64,000 nt of DNA from Bacteroides mediterraneensis. GTDB lineage: Bacteria; Bacteroidota; Bacteroidia; Bacteroidales; Bacteroidaceae. The stretch's first letter is position 1. Every line of letters starts with the position of its first letter. Below the pieces are notes generated by a model that did no database searches, was not told where the DNA came from, and saw only the letters and a list, made by a program, of their open reading frames with translations. Shown piece by piece: positions 43,386 to 51,582 of the stretch. The position numbers and the translations under genes were made by a program. The stretch spans positions 3,162,001 through 3,226,000 of the forward strand of contig NZ_DAJPEN010000001.1 in NCBI RefSeq assembly GCF_025993685.1, given 5' to 3'.

Positions 43386-44867
43386 ATGGATTACACAGAA
43401 AAAGGAAGCAGAATCTATCTGTTCTCCATCGTACTTGTCGCTGTACTCGGAGGATTGCTGTTCGGCTACGACACTGCCGTTATCTCTGGCGCCGAAAAAG
43501 GACTCCAAGCCTTCTTCATGGGAGCAGACGATTTTGTCTATACTGATACGTGGCACGGAATCACTTCTTCGAGTGCCCTCTTAGGTTGTATCCTTGGCAG
43601 CGCCCTTTCCGGTTATTTCGCATCCCGCTTTGGAAGAAAGTTCTCTTTGTTGTTTGCGGGTATCATGTTTTTTCTCTCCGCTTTAGGCTCCTACTATCCG
43701 GAATTCCTTCTATTTCCTTACGGATCTCCCTCCTACTCTTTATTGGTGGCATTCAACTTCTACCGCGTCGTTGGAGGTGTGGGAGTAGGACTCGCTTCGG
43801 CCATCTGTCCGATGTACATTGCAGAAATCGCTCCGAGCAATATCCGAGGAACACTGGTTTCCTGGAACCAGTTTGCCATCATCTTCGGACAGCTGGTAGT
43901 GTACTTTGTCAACTTCCTCATCCTGGGCGACCACCTGAACCCTGTTGTGGAAATCGTGGACGGAGTGAACCGCATCATGAATCCGGAAGAAGCAGCCTGG
44001 ACCATTGAAAGCGGATGGCGTCTGATGTTTGTCAGCGAAGCAGTGCCTGCCGGACTGTTTACCCTTTTGGTACTGTTTGTCCCTGAAACGCCCCGTTATC
44101 TGGCCATGACCGGACGTGATGAAAAGGCCTTGTTTGTATTGTGTCGGATCAACGGACTGACACAAGCCAAAACAATACTAAGTGAAATCAAAGCCACAGC
44201 AAACGAAAAAACCGAAAAACTGTTCACTTACGGCTGGATGGTTATCTTCATCGGTATCATGCTGAGTGTCTTCCAACAAGCTGTGGGCATCAATGCCGTA
44301 CTCTATTTTGCCCCTCGTATCTTTGAAAGCATGGGCATGGGCAATCCGATGGTACAGACCGTATTCATGGGTATCGTCAACATCCTGTTTACTTTACTGG
44401 CCGTCTTCACAGTAGAAAAATGGGGACGCAAACCACTGCTGATTTACGGCTCTGCCGGTATGGCTATCGGCGCACTCGGAGTGGCTTTCAGCAATGCCGT
44501 TGCAGGACTCTCCCCCATGATACCAGTCATCAGCATCATGGTCTACAGTGCCTCGTTCATGTTCAGCTGGGGCCCCATCTGTTGGGTTCTCATTGCCGAA
44601 ATTTTCCCCAACACCATTCGTGGGGCTGCCGTAGCCATCGCCGTAGCCTTCCAATGGATATTCAACTTCATTGTTTCCTCTACCTTCCTGCCTATGTATA
44701 ACATGAGTGCCGGAGATATGGGGGATAAATTCGGCCACATGTTCGTGTATGGACTCTACGGAGTAGTCTGTATCCTTGCAGCCCTCTTTGTATGGCGGCT
44801 GGTCCCGGAAACCAAGGGCAAAACATTGGAGGACATGACACGTTTATGGAAAGAAAGGAAGAAATAA
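43386..44867 (+). CDS. xylE: D-xylose:H+ symporter (MFS sugar-porter family)
   Basis: 493 aa from the ATG at 43386. A longer frame from 43326 runs through the upstream hairpin and has no transporter sequence. Twelve transmembrane helices and the sugar-porter motifs are visible: GGLLFGYDTAVISGAEKGL, GYFASRFGRKFSLL, PMYIAEIAPSNIRG, VPETPRYLAM, QQAVGINAVLYFAP, EKWGRKPLL, GPICWVLIAEIFPNTIRG and VPETKGKTLED. Operon context points to xylose, although MFS sequence alone would not exclude other hexoses or pentoses. Confidence 0.94.
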   Translation: MDYTEKGSRIYLFSIVLVAVLGGLLFGYDTAVISGAEKGLQAFFMGADDFVYTDTWHGITSSSALLGCILGSALSGYFASRFGRKFSLLFAGIMFFLSALGSYYPEFLLFPYGSPSYSLLVAFNFYRVVGGVGVGLASAICPMYIAEIAPSNIRGTLVSWNQFAIIFGQLVVYFVNFLILGDHLNPVVEIVDGVNRIMNPEEAAWTIESGWRLMFVSEAVPAGLFTLLVLFVPETPRYLAMTGRDEKALFVLCRINGLTQAKTILSEIKATANEKTEKLFTYGWMVIFIGIMLSVFQQAVGINAVLYFAPRIFESMGMGNPMVQTVFMGIVNILFTLLAVFTVEKWGRKPLLIYGSAGMAIGALGVAFSNAVAGLSPMIPVISIMVYSASFMFSWGPICWVLIAEIFPNTIRGAAVAIAVAFQWIFNFIVSSTFLPMYNMSAGDMGDKFGHMFVYGLYGVVCILAALFVWRLVPETKGKTLEDMTRLWKERKK

Positions 44868-44881
44868 CCCCTTGCATACCT

Positions 44882-44925
44882 ACAAAAAAAGGACATTCAG
44901 ATAATTTCTGAATGTCCTTTTTTTG
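44882..44925. terminator. Bidirectional terminator between xylE and the tRNA-Met pair
   Basis: A perfect 17-bp stem AAAAAAAGGACATTCAG/CTGAATGTCCTTTTTTT with a 7-base loop has T runs on both sides. It can end the xylose operon on the plus strand and the tRNA transcript on the minus strand. Confidence 0.9.
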
Positions 44926-44999
44926 TAGCGGGACCCGGGATTGAACCGGGGACCTCATGATTATGAATCATGCGCTCTAACCAGCTGAGCTATCCCGCC
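44926..44999 (-). tRNA. tRNA-Met (anticodon CAT), copy 1
   Basis: 74 nt on the minus strand: acceptor GGCGGGA/TCCCGCT, D arm TAGCTCAGCTGGTTAGAGC, anticodon loop TTCATAA, T arm CCGGTTCAATCCCGG. It is the elongator-type Met tRNA; a lysidine-modified tRNA-Ile(CAU) cannot be fully excluded by anticodon alone. Identical to the copy at 45057. Confidence 0.92.
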
Positions 45000-45056
45000 A
45001 TTCCATTAAAAAAACCGCCAGGCGTGGAAGCCACCCAACGGCTAAACCATTCTTCG

Positions 45057-45130
45057 TAGCGGGACCCGGGATTGAACCGGGGACCTCATGATTATGAATC
45101 ATGCGCTCTAACCAGCTGAGCTATCCCGCC
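45057..45130 (-). tRNA. tRNA-Met (anticodon CAT), copy 2
   Basis: Base-for-base identical to the tRNA at 44926-44999, and 57 bases upstream of it on the same strand, so both come from one promoter at 45152-45183. The pair looks like a recent tandem duplication or one kept identical by gene conversion. The intervening sequence is not duplicated. Confidence 0.93.
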
Positions 45131-45151
45131 ATCATTTCGTGATTGCGGGTG

Positions 45152-45183
45152 CAAAGATAGAGCAAGTTTTTGAATTGCGCAAA
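45152..45183 (-). promoter_or_regulatory. Promoter of the tRNA-Met pair
   Basis: On the minus strand: -33 TTTG, 20 bp, -7 TATCTTTG, ending 21 bases before the tRNA. A full consensus match. The remaining bases to 45447 are AT-rich with no gene. Confidence 0.8.
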
Positions 45184-45447
45184 TTTATCTTCCTTTTTTT
45201 ACTGTTTTTTCAATGGATAACTGTATAAATCCAAAAGAAAAGTCCACCTAACTGACTGTAAACAAAATCATTCCACTTCACCGAAGAGAGAAAACAAACA
45301 TTTTCCTCTTTTACGCATTGCCTTTTTCCCCAATATCTCCACAGAAAAAGTTCTAAAAATTTTCTCCAATCGCTATGGAGTGAACAAAAAAATACTTTAA
45401 TTTGCCGCCGTTGCTAAAAAATACAAATAAAAACACCAAAAAACGTC

Positions 45448-45831
45448 ATGAAAAGAAAAACACAAATTGAATATCCACTGAACCCTTCCTCCAGTGTCAT
45501 TATATGGAATGCCATCAGTACCCCTGCAGGCTTACAACGTTGGTTTGCCGACCAAGTGACAAAAGAAGGGAAAAACTATACTTTCCACTGGGGAAAAACA
45601 GAAACGCGACAAGCTGCTGTAGTCAACAGCCGACCGGAATTCTTTATCCGTTTCCACTGGCTGGACGATGAGGAAACAAAAAGTTATTTCGAAATGAAAA
45701 TCCATTACAATGAACTGACAACCGACCATTCGCTGGAAATTACAGATTTTGCGGAACCTGGTGAAGAAGAAGACGTACGCAGCCTTTGGGATTCACAAAT
45801 TGAAACCTTGAAAAGAGTTTTCGGAGTATAA
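45448..45831 (+). CDS. START-like (SRPBCC/AHSA1-type) small protein
   Basis: 127 aa, cytoplasmic. The pattern is that of a START/SRPBCC fold: an N-terminal strand (TQIEYPLNPSSSVIIWNAIS), the helix TPAGLQRWFAD found in AHSA1-like proteins, beta strands with aromatic residues (FFIRFHWLDDEETKSYFEM) and a long C-terminal helix (RSLWDSQIETLKRVF). These folds make a hydrophobic ligand pocket, but the ligand is not known. It lies 77 bases upstream of the LptF/G-type permease gene, which has its own candidate promoter. Confidence 0.82.
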   Translation: MKRKTQIEYPLNPSSSVIIWNAISTPAGLQRWFADQVTKEGKNYTFHWGKTETRQAAVVNSRPEFFIRFHWLDDEETKSYFEMKIHYNELTTDHSLEITDFAEPGEEEDVRSLWDSQIETLKRVFGV

Positions 45832-45856
45832 ATCTATAAAATATACAAAACTTTAT

Positions 45857-45885
45857 TTTGCTGTCCGTTTTTTGTGCTACTTTTG
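45857..45885 (+). promoter_or_regulatory. Candidate promoter of the LptF/G-ribBA operon
   Basis: TTTG at 45857, 17 bp, TACTTTTG at 45878-45885, ending 23 bases before the ATG. The spacing is a little short of 19-20. Confidence 0.45.
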
Positions 45886-45908
45886 CATGCTGATAATATT
45901 ACACAGGA

Positions 45909-47801
45909 ATGCTACGCATAAAAAAACTTGATATATTCGTCTTAAAGAGTTTTCTGCTGCTCTTTTCGGGCACATTCTTTATCTGCCTTTTCATTTTCAT
46001 GATGCAGTTCCTATGGAGATATGTCGACGAGCTGGTAGGAAAAGGTCTGGAGATGAACGTGCTTGCCCAGTTTTTCTTTTTATCCGCACTGACATTGATA
46101 CCGCTGTCTCTCCCGCTGGCTATTCTTCTGGCTGCCCTAATGACATTCGGTAACTTTGGGGAACGCTATGAACTGCTGTCCATGAAGGCTGCGGGTATCC
46201 CTTTGCTCCGCATTATCCGCCCGGTCGTCCTTTTCTGCATGTTCCTGGGAGTCATGTCGTTTTTTTTTCAGAACGTAATCGGCCCGAAAGCACAAAAAGA
46301 GCTTTGGACACTACTGGTTTCCATGAAACAGAAATCGCCGGAAGTCGATATTCCGGAAGGAGTGTTCTACAGCGACATTGAAGGATACAACATCTATGTG
46401 AAGAAGAAAGACCGTGAGACGGGTATCCTGAAAGACGTCTTAATCTACAACTTTTCGGACGGATTTGAAAATGCCCATATCATTTGGGCCGCAGAAGGAA
46501 AACTGGAACTGACCGCCGACAAAAAACACTTGTACTTGCATTTGTACAACGGAGAACAGTTCGAGAACCTGAAATCCCAGTCTGTCATTTCACGCAACGT
46601 CCCCTACCGTCGGGAGACCTTCAAGGAAAAACATACCTTGATAGCTTTCGACACCAACTTTGAGATGGTCGACGGCAACTTCCTGAACCAACGTTCGGAC
46701 ATCAAGAACATGCGGGAGATTTCACTGGCTATCGACTCGCTGAACATGTATGCCGACAGTGTGGGACATGCCATGTATTCGGATGCCATGAAAACCACTT
46801 ACCGGAAACCAGTACTTTCCCAAGCGGATTCTACTAAAATCGAAAAAGAACATCTGACTTTCATCAATACCGACAGCATCCTGAACGGAATGACATCGGC
46901 GCAGCGATTGAAAGCCATCAACAGCACCGAAATGCGCCTCTCTTCCCTCATCTCGGAATGGAGCATGAAGAGCTATATGACAAGGGAGGCCGACGGGAAC
47001 ATCCGCCGGCACCAATCGGACTGGCACAAAAAAATCACTTTGTCACTGTCCTGTATCATCTTTTTCTTCATCGGAGCCCCGCTGGGTGCCATCATCCGAA
47101 AAGGAGGACTGGGTATGCCGGTGGTCATTTCCGTACTGATTTTCTTACTCTACTACATCATCGACTCCGGAGCTACCCGTGTGGCCAAAAGTGGAGAAAT
47201 GAATATCATACTGGGAACATGGATGAGTACGATTATCCTGGCTCCACTGGGTGGATTCCTGACCTACAAATCCAATAAAGATTCTGTGGTATTCAACATC
47301 GATGTCTATGTAGCCTTCTTCCGGAAGATACTGGGAATCAGAGTATCGCGTCATATTTTCAAGAAAGAAGTCATCATCCATACCCCCGACTACAGCAGAA
47401 TCTGTCAGGAGCTGGATGAGCTCTGTCTGGAATGTGAGACTTACGGCAATACTCACAAGCTGCTGGGACCGCCGAACTACTATCGGGTGTTCACCAACAA
47501 CAAGCACGATGATGCCATCAAGGAAATCAGCCAGCAAATGGAAGGACTGATAGAAGAATTGTCCAATTCAAAAGACAGCGTATTGCTGAACTTATTGAAC
47601 AATTATCCGTTCCTGTCGATAAAGGCGCACAAGAGTGTGTCGGACAACCGCTGGCTTAATCTGCTGATTGGTATCATTGTCCCGGCCGGACTGCTCATCT
47701 GGCTGAATATCTGGCGTTACCGGGTGCGTCTGGACAAAGACTTGAAAACCATCGTCAAGACCAGCCGTGACATACAGGAAAGAATCAAGAAATCATTCTA
47801 A
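45909..47801 (+). CDS. LptF/LptG-family (YjgP/YjgQ) permease
   Basis: 630 aa, much longer than E. coli LptF/G (about 360 aa). LptF/G proteins form the inner-membrane ABC channel that extracts lipopolysaccharide and hands it to the periplasmic bridge. The first transmembrane block (residues 12-125) contains SALTLIPLSLPLAILLAALMTFGNFGERYELLSMKAAG, the family signature. A periplasmic beta-rich domain follows, then a second block near 375-455 (FFFIGAPLGAIIRKGGLGMPVV). An extra C-terminal region of about 150 residues ends in another hydrophobic helix (LLIGIIVPAGLLIWLNIW). It is 14 bases before ribBA. Confidence 0.9.
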   Translation: MLRIKKLDIFVLKSFLLLFSGTFFICLFIFMMQFLWRYVDELVGKGLEMNVLAQFFFLSALTLIPLSLPLAILLAALMTFGNFGERYELLSMKAAGIPLLRIIRPVVLFCMFLGVMSFFFQNVIGPKAQKELWTLLVSMKQKSPEVDIPEGVFYSDIEGYNIYVKKKDRETGILKDVLIYNFSDGFENAHIIWAAEGKLELTADKKHLYLHLYNGEQFENLKSQSVISRNVPYRRETFKEKHTLIAFDTNFEMVDGNFLNQRSDIKNMREISLAIDSLNMYADSVGHAMYSDAMKTTYRKPVLSQADSTKIEKEHLTFINTDSILNGMTSAQRLKAINSTEMRLSSLISEWSMKSYMTREADGNIRRHQSDWHKKITLSLSCIIFFFIGAPLGAIIRKGGLGMPVVISVLIFLLYYIIDSGATRVAKSGEMNIILGTWMSTIILAPLGGFLTYKSNKDSVVFNIDVYVAFFRKILGIRVSRHIFKKEVIIHTPDYSRICQELDELCLECETYGNTHKLLGPPNYYRVFTNNKHDDAIKEISQQMEGLIEELSNSKDSVLLNLLNNYPFLSIKAHKSVSDNRWLNLLIGIIVPAGLLIWLNIWRYRVRLDKDLKTIVKTSRDIQERIKKSF

Positions 47802-47815
47802 ACTATCATATCATT

Positions 47816-49030
47816 ATGGAGAAAATCAAACTGAATACAATTGAAGAGGCAATCGAAGATTTCCGCAAAGGAGAATTCGTCATCATCGTAGACGACGAAG
47901 ACCGCGAAAACGAAGGCGACCTGGTGGTAGCTGCAGAACTGATTACCCCGGAAAAAGTAAATTTCATGCTGAAACATGCAAGAGGTGTACTTTGCGCCCC
48001 TATCACCATATCCCGCTGTGAGGAACTGGATTTGCCACACCAAGTATCGAACAACACGTCGGTATTGGGCACACCGTTCACCGTGACCATCGACAAACTG
48101 GAAGGATGCACCACTGGCGTATCGGCTGCCGACCGTGCAGCCACTATCCGTGCGCTGGCCGACCCGACTTCCAAACCGGAAACCTTCGGACGTCCCGGAC
48201 ACGTGAACCCGCTGTATGCACAAGACAAAGGAGTACTCCGCCGTGCCGGACATACCGAAGCCTGTGTGGATATGGCCCGTCTGGCCGGACTCTATCCTGC
48301 CGCAGCCCTGATGGAAGTGATGAACGAAGACGGCACAATGGCCCGTCTGCCGGAATTGAAGAAAATGGCCGACGAATACGGCTTCAAACTGATTTCCATT
48401 GCCGACCTCATCGCTTACCGCCTCAAGCAGGAATCATTAGTAGAAAGAGGAGTGGAAGTAGACATGCCGACCGAATACGGCCACTTCCGTCTGATTCCTT
48501 TCCGCCAGAAAAGCAACGGACTGGAACATGTGGCCCTGATTAAAGGCACTTTCGCTGAAGACGAGCCGGTGCTGGTACGTGTACACTCTTCCTGCGCCAC
48601 GGGCGACATCTTCGGCTCCATGCGCTGCGACTGTGGAGAACAGTTGCACAAAGCCATGCAGCAAATCGAGAAAGAAGGAAAGGGAGCCATCATCTACCTG
48701 AACCAGGAAGGACGCGGCATCGGCCTCATGGAAAAGATGAAAGCCTACAAGTTGCAGGAAGAAGGGATGGATACGGTAGACGCCAACCTGTGTCTGGGAC
48801 ATCAGGCCGACGAACGTGACTACGGAGTAGGCGCACAGATTCTTCGCGAAATCGGCATCCACAAGATGCGTCTGCTCACCAACAATCCAGTCAAGCGTGT
48901 GGGACTGGAAGCTTACGGACTGGAAATCGTAGAAAACGTACCTATCGAGGTGACTCCCAACAAATACAACGAGCGCTACCTGCGTACCAAAAAAGACAGA
49001 ATGGGACATACCTTACATTTTAATAAATAA
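47816..49030 (+). CDS. ribBA: Bifunctional 3,4-dihydroxy-2-butanone 4-phosphate synthase / GTP cyclohydrolase II
   Basis: 404 aa, the length of the fused enzyme. Both halves start riboflavin synthesis: the N-terminal domain makes the four-carbon unit from ribulose 5-phosphate, and the C-terminal domain opens GTP. RibB motifs are VDDEDRENEGDLV and GCTTGVSAADRA, with RPGHVNPL and AGHTEACVD. RibA motifs are the zinc-binding VRVHSSCATGDIFGSMRCDCGEQL, YLNQEGRGIGL and DERDYGVGAQIL. There is no FMN-riboswitch-like leader; the gap to the permease is 14 bases, so it is part of that transcript. Confidence 0.97.
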   Translation: MEKIKLNTIEEAIEDFRKGEFVIIVDDEDRENEGDLVVAAELITPEKVNFMLKHARGVLCAPITISRCEELDLPHQVSNNTSVLGTPFTVTIDKLEGCTTGVSAADRAATIRALADPTSKPETFGRPGHVNPLYAQDKGVLRRAGHTEACVDMARLAGLYPAAALMEVMNEDGTMARLPELKKMADEYGFKLISIADLIAYRLKQESLVERGVEVDMPTEYGHFRLIPFRQKSNGLEHVALIKGTFAEDEPVLVRVHSSCATGDIFGSMRCDCGEQLHKAMQQIEKEGKGAIIYLNQEGRGIGLMEKMKAYKLQEEGMDTVDANLCLGHQADERDYGVGAQILREIGIHKMRLLTNNPVKRVGLEAYGLEIVENVPIEVTPNKYNERYLRTKKDRMGHTLHFNK

Positions 49031-49039
49031 TCAAGACGT

Positions 49040-49741
49040 ATGGAAACAAACAATCTAGTAAAAAGTTATGCCAGCAAGGCTGCGCAAACCGCTTTGTTCC
49101 GCAGTGTATATCTTTGGATGACGCTGGCACTGGTCATTACGGGCTTTGTGGCCATGTACGTGGCCAAATCGTACACCCTCATTGAGGCCATGATGCAGAA
49201 CTCCATCTTGTTCTGGGGCTTACTGATTGCCGAAGTAGCCCTGGTGATGTATCTTTCTGCCCGCATACATAAAATCAGCTTCACCACGGCCACCCTTCTG
49301 TTCATCACCTATTCGGTACTGAACGGGGTCACGATGTCCGTGCTCTTCCTGATTTATACCCTCAGTTCCATTGCCACTACCTTCTTTGTGACAGCCGGAA
49401 CATTCGGAGTAACGGCCTTATACGGTTATATCACCAAGAAAGACCTCACCCGTATCGGCAGTCTTTGCCTGATGGGAGTAATCGGACTGATTATCGCCTC
49501 ACTGGTGAACATGTTCCTGCACAACACGATGATGGACATGATTATTTCCTACATCGGCGTGCTGCTCTTTGTGGGACTTACAGCCTACGATTCGCAAAAA
49601 ATCAGGCAACTCCTGTCGCACGACGACATTGAGGTCAACGAGACCACACAGAAGATAGCCCTGATGGGAGCCTTGACCCTGTATCTCGACTTCATCAACT
49701 TGTTCATTTATCTCCTCCGGATACTTGGAGACAGAAAATAA
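49040..49741 (+). CDS. Bax inhibitor-1/YccA-family membrane protein
   Basis: 233 aa with seven hydrophobic helices. The family pattern is seen in NLVKSYASKAAQTALFRSVYLWMTLAL at the N-terminus, TAGTFGVTALYGYITKKDLTRIGSLC in the middle, and GVLLFVGLTAYDSQKIRQL and ALTLYLDFINLFIYLLRILG at the C-terminus; the last motif carries the conserved Asp of the pore. Homologues act as Ca2+/H+ leak channels or interact with the FtsH protease. It is 9 bases after ribBA and the last gene before a terminator. Confidence 0.92.
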   Translation: METNNLVKSYASKAAQTALFRSVYLWMTLALVITGFVAMYVAKSYTLIEAMMQNSILFWGLLIAEVALVMYLSARIHKISFTTATLLFITYSVLNGVTMSVLFLIYTLSSIATTFFVTAGTFGVTALYGYITKKDLTRIGSLCLMGVIGLIIASLVNMFLHNTMMDMIISYIGVLLFVGLTAYDSQKIRQLLSHDDIEVNETTQKIALMGALTLYLDFINLFIYLLRILGDRK

Positions 49742-49750
49742 ACCTTTTTC

Positions 49751-49793
49751 GAAGCTAATTTCTTTTATATGTGGAAGAAATTAGCTTCTTTTG
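49751..49793 (+). terminator. Intrinsic terminator after the BI-1 gene
   Basis: A perfect 14-bp stem GAAGCTAATTTCTT/AAGAAATTAGCTTC with a 10-base loop is followed by TTTTG. It ends the transcript running from the LptF/G-type gene. Confidence 0.8.
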
Positions 49794-49825
49794 CAAAGAA
49801 TTTCCAACTTTAATAACACAATAAC

Positions 49826-51019
49826 ATGAACCAACTTTCAGATCGTTTGAACAGCCTGTCGCCTTCGGCTACACTGGCTATGTCACAGAAAAGTAGTGAA
49901 CTTAAAGCTCAGGGGGTTGACGTCATCAACCTGAGTGTGGGAGAACCGGATTTCAACACTCCTGACCACATCAAAGAAGCGGCCAAAAAAGCCATTGACG
50001 AAAACTACTCTCGTTATTCACCTGTAGCCGGCTATCCGGCACTGCGCAACGCCATCGTGGCAAAACTGAAAAATGAAAACGGTCTGGAATACACCGCCGC
50101 TCAAATCAGCTGTGCAAACGGTGCCAAGCAGTCTGTCTGCAACACCATCCTGGCACTGATCAACAAAGGTGACGAAGTGATTGTTCCGGCTCCATTCTGG
50201 GTAAGCTATCCGGAAATGGTGAAACTGGCAGAAGGTACTCCGGTCATCGTTCGTGCAGGCATCGAACAAGACTTCAAAATCACTCCGGCCCAGCTGGAAG
50301 CTGCCATCACTCCCAAGACCCGTGCCCTGATTCTTTGCTCTCCGTCCAATCCGACAGGTTCCGTATATTCAAAGGAAGAACTGAAAGGACTGGCAGAAGT
50401 CATCGCCAAGCACGAACGTGTCATCGTCATTGCAGATGAAATCTACGAACATATCAACTACATCGGCAAACATGAAAGCATCGCCCAGTTTGCTGAAATC
50501 AAGGACCGTGTAGTCATCATCAACGGTGTATCAAAGGCATACGCCATGACAGGATGGCGTATCGGTTTCATCGCCGGTCCGGAATGGATTGTAAAAGGTG
50601 TGAACAAACTGCAGGGACAGTACACTTCTGGACCTTGTTCCGTATCACAGAAAGCAGCCGAAGCTGCTTATACCGGCACACAGGCTCCGGTAGAAGAAAT
50701 GCGCAAAGCATTCGAACGCCGCCGCGACCTGATTGTGAAACTGGCAAAAGAAATCCCTGGATTTGAAGTGAACGTACCACAAGGAGCCTTCTATCTGTTC
50801 CCGAAATGCGACTCTTTCTTCGGAAAGAAAGACGGCGACCGCGTGATCAACAACGCAGATGATTTGGCTATGTACCTGCTGGAAGTAGGCCACGTGGCTT
50901 GCGTAGGCGGTACTTCCTTCGGAGCACCTGAGTGCATCCGTATGAGTTACGCCACTTCCGACGAAAACATCGTGGAATCTATGCGTCGCATCAAGGAAAC
51001 CTTGGCCCGCTTGAAATAA
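49826..51019 (+). CDS. aspC: Aspartate aminotransferase (PLP, fold type I)
   Basis: 397 aa, normal for subgroup Ib aspartate/prephenate aminotransferases. It moves the amino group between aspartate and 2-oxoglutarate with pyridoxal phosphate. It shows the N-terminal LSVGEPDFNTPDHI, NGAKQSVCN, the PLP-phosphate and ring contacts SPSNPTGSVYS and IADEIYEHINY, the Schiff-base Lys in NGVSKAYAMTGWRIGF, and the C-terminal Arg in CIRMSYAT. No neighbour specifies the pathway. It is a single-gene unit with terminators on both sides. Confidence 0.93.
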   Translation: MNQLSDRLNSLSPSATLAMSQKSSELKAQGVDVINLSVGEPDFNTPDHIKEAAKKAIDENYSRYSPVAGYPALRNAIVAKLKNENGLEYTAAQISCANGAKQSVCNTILALINKGDEVIVPAPFWVSYPEMVKLAEGTPVIVRAGIEQDFKITPAQLEAAITPKTRALILCSPSNPTGSVYSKEELKGLAEVIAKHERVIVIADEIYEHINYIGKHESIAQFAEIKDRVVIINGVSKAYAMTGWRIGFIAGPEWIVKGVNKLQGQYTSGPCSVSQKAAEAAYTGTQAPVEEMRKAFERRRDLIVKLAKEIPGFEVNVPQGAFYLFPKCDSFFGKKDGDRVINNADDLAMYLLEVGHVACVGGTSFGAPECIRMSYATSDENIVESMRRIKETLARLK

Positions 51020-51043
51020 CAAGCTGAAAAACAAAATATTACG

Positions 51044-51078
51044 AAACAGCTTCGGGATATTCCCGAGGCTGTTTTTTT
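51044..51078 (+). terminator. Intrinsic terminator after aspC
   Basis: AAACAGCTTCGGGA/TCCCGAGGCTGTTT stem with a 3-base loop (TAT) and a T run. The 22-bp-period array B begins 10 bases later. Confidence 0.85.
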
Positions 51079-51087
51079 ATGCCCTGA

Positions 51088-51191
51088 AAACGCACTTGCG
51101 TTTAGAACAAAACGTCCTTACGTTTTCATTGAAACGCACTTGCGTTTGACTTTAAACGCCTTTACGTTTCCAACCAAACGCACTTGCATTT
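51088..51191. repeat. Five-unit, 22-bp-period array of near-palindromes (array B)
   Basis: Units AAACGCACTTGCGTTT, AAACGTCCTTACGTTT, AAACGCACTTGCGTTT, AAACGCCTTTACGTTT and AAACGCACTTGCATTT start at 51088, 51110, 51132, 51154 and 51176. The period is exactly 22 bp with unlike 6-bp spacers. This is the same family, unit number and spacing as array A at 27519-27622, 23.5 kb away. Odd-numbered units carry the strongest palindrome and even ones the T/A-substituted form. Confidence 0.9.
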
Positions 51192-51234
51192 TCCACGAGC
51201 AAAAACCGACCCGTTCTTTTCCTCTGAAAACAGC

Positions 51235-51268
51235 AAAAAAATAAGGGAATCCCGAAAAGGATTCCCCT
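51235..51268 (-). terminator. Intrinsic terminator after the ferredoxin gene
   Basis: On the minus strand AGGGGAATCC/GGATTCCCTT with a 6-base loop is followed by a T-rich run. Confidence 0.8.
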
Positions 51269-51293
51269 ATTGTGTGTCATACAGACGACTCGA

Positions 51294-51461
51294 TTATCCC
51301 AGGTGAATTGCTTCAGAAGGACAAACGTCAGCACAAGTTCCACATTCTGTGCAAGCGTCCGGATTGATTGAATATTTGTCACCTTCTGAGATTGCTCCAA
51401 CCGGGCATTCATCGATACAAGTACCGCAAGCGATACAATCGTCACTAATTACGTAAGCCAT
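51294..51461 (-). CDS. 2[4Fe-4S] bacterial-type ferredoxin
   Basis: 55 aa, below common ORF-length cut-offs but clear. Two CxxCxxCxxxC motifs are visible: CIACGTCIDECP starting near residue 9 and CTECGTCADVCP near residue 38, each binding one 4Fe-4S cluster. The two halves are internal duplicates. It carries electrons at low potential for enzymes such as pyruvate:ferredoxin oxidoreductase or hydrogenase. Minus strand, single gene, with a possible -7 element (TAACTTTG, minus) at 51506-51513 and its own terminator. Confidence 0.96.
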   Translation of the reverse strand: MAYVISDDCIACGTCIDECPVGAISEGDKYSINPDACTECGTCADVCPSEAIHLG

Positions 51462-51582
51462 TGTTGTAAAAAAGTTAAGTTATTATTAGTCCTAAATTGA
51501 TAGTGCAAAGTTAATCTTTTTCCAATCAGTTGTCACATCCACTTTACATTTTCTAGCCAATTTATATCCTGTCTAAATAGAT

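Noticed and set aside
45001..45056. Possible third structured RNA between the two tRNA-Met genes
   Set aside because: The GC-rich spacer can form short stems, but nothing resembles a tRNA or a known RNA.
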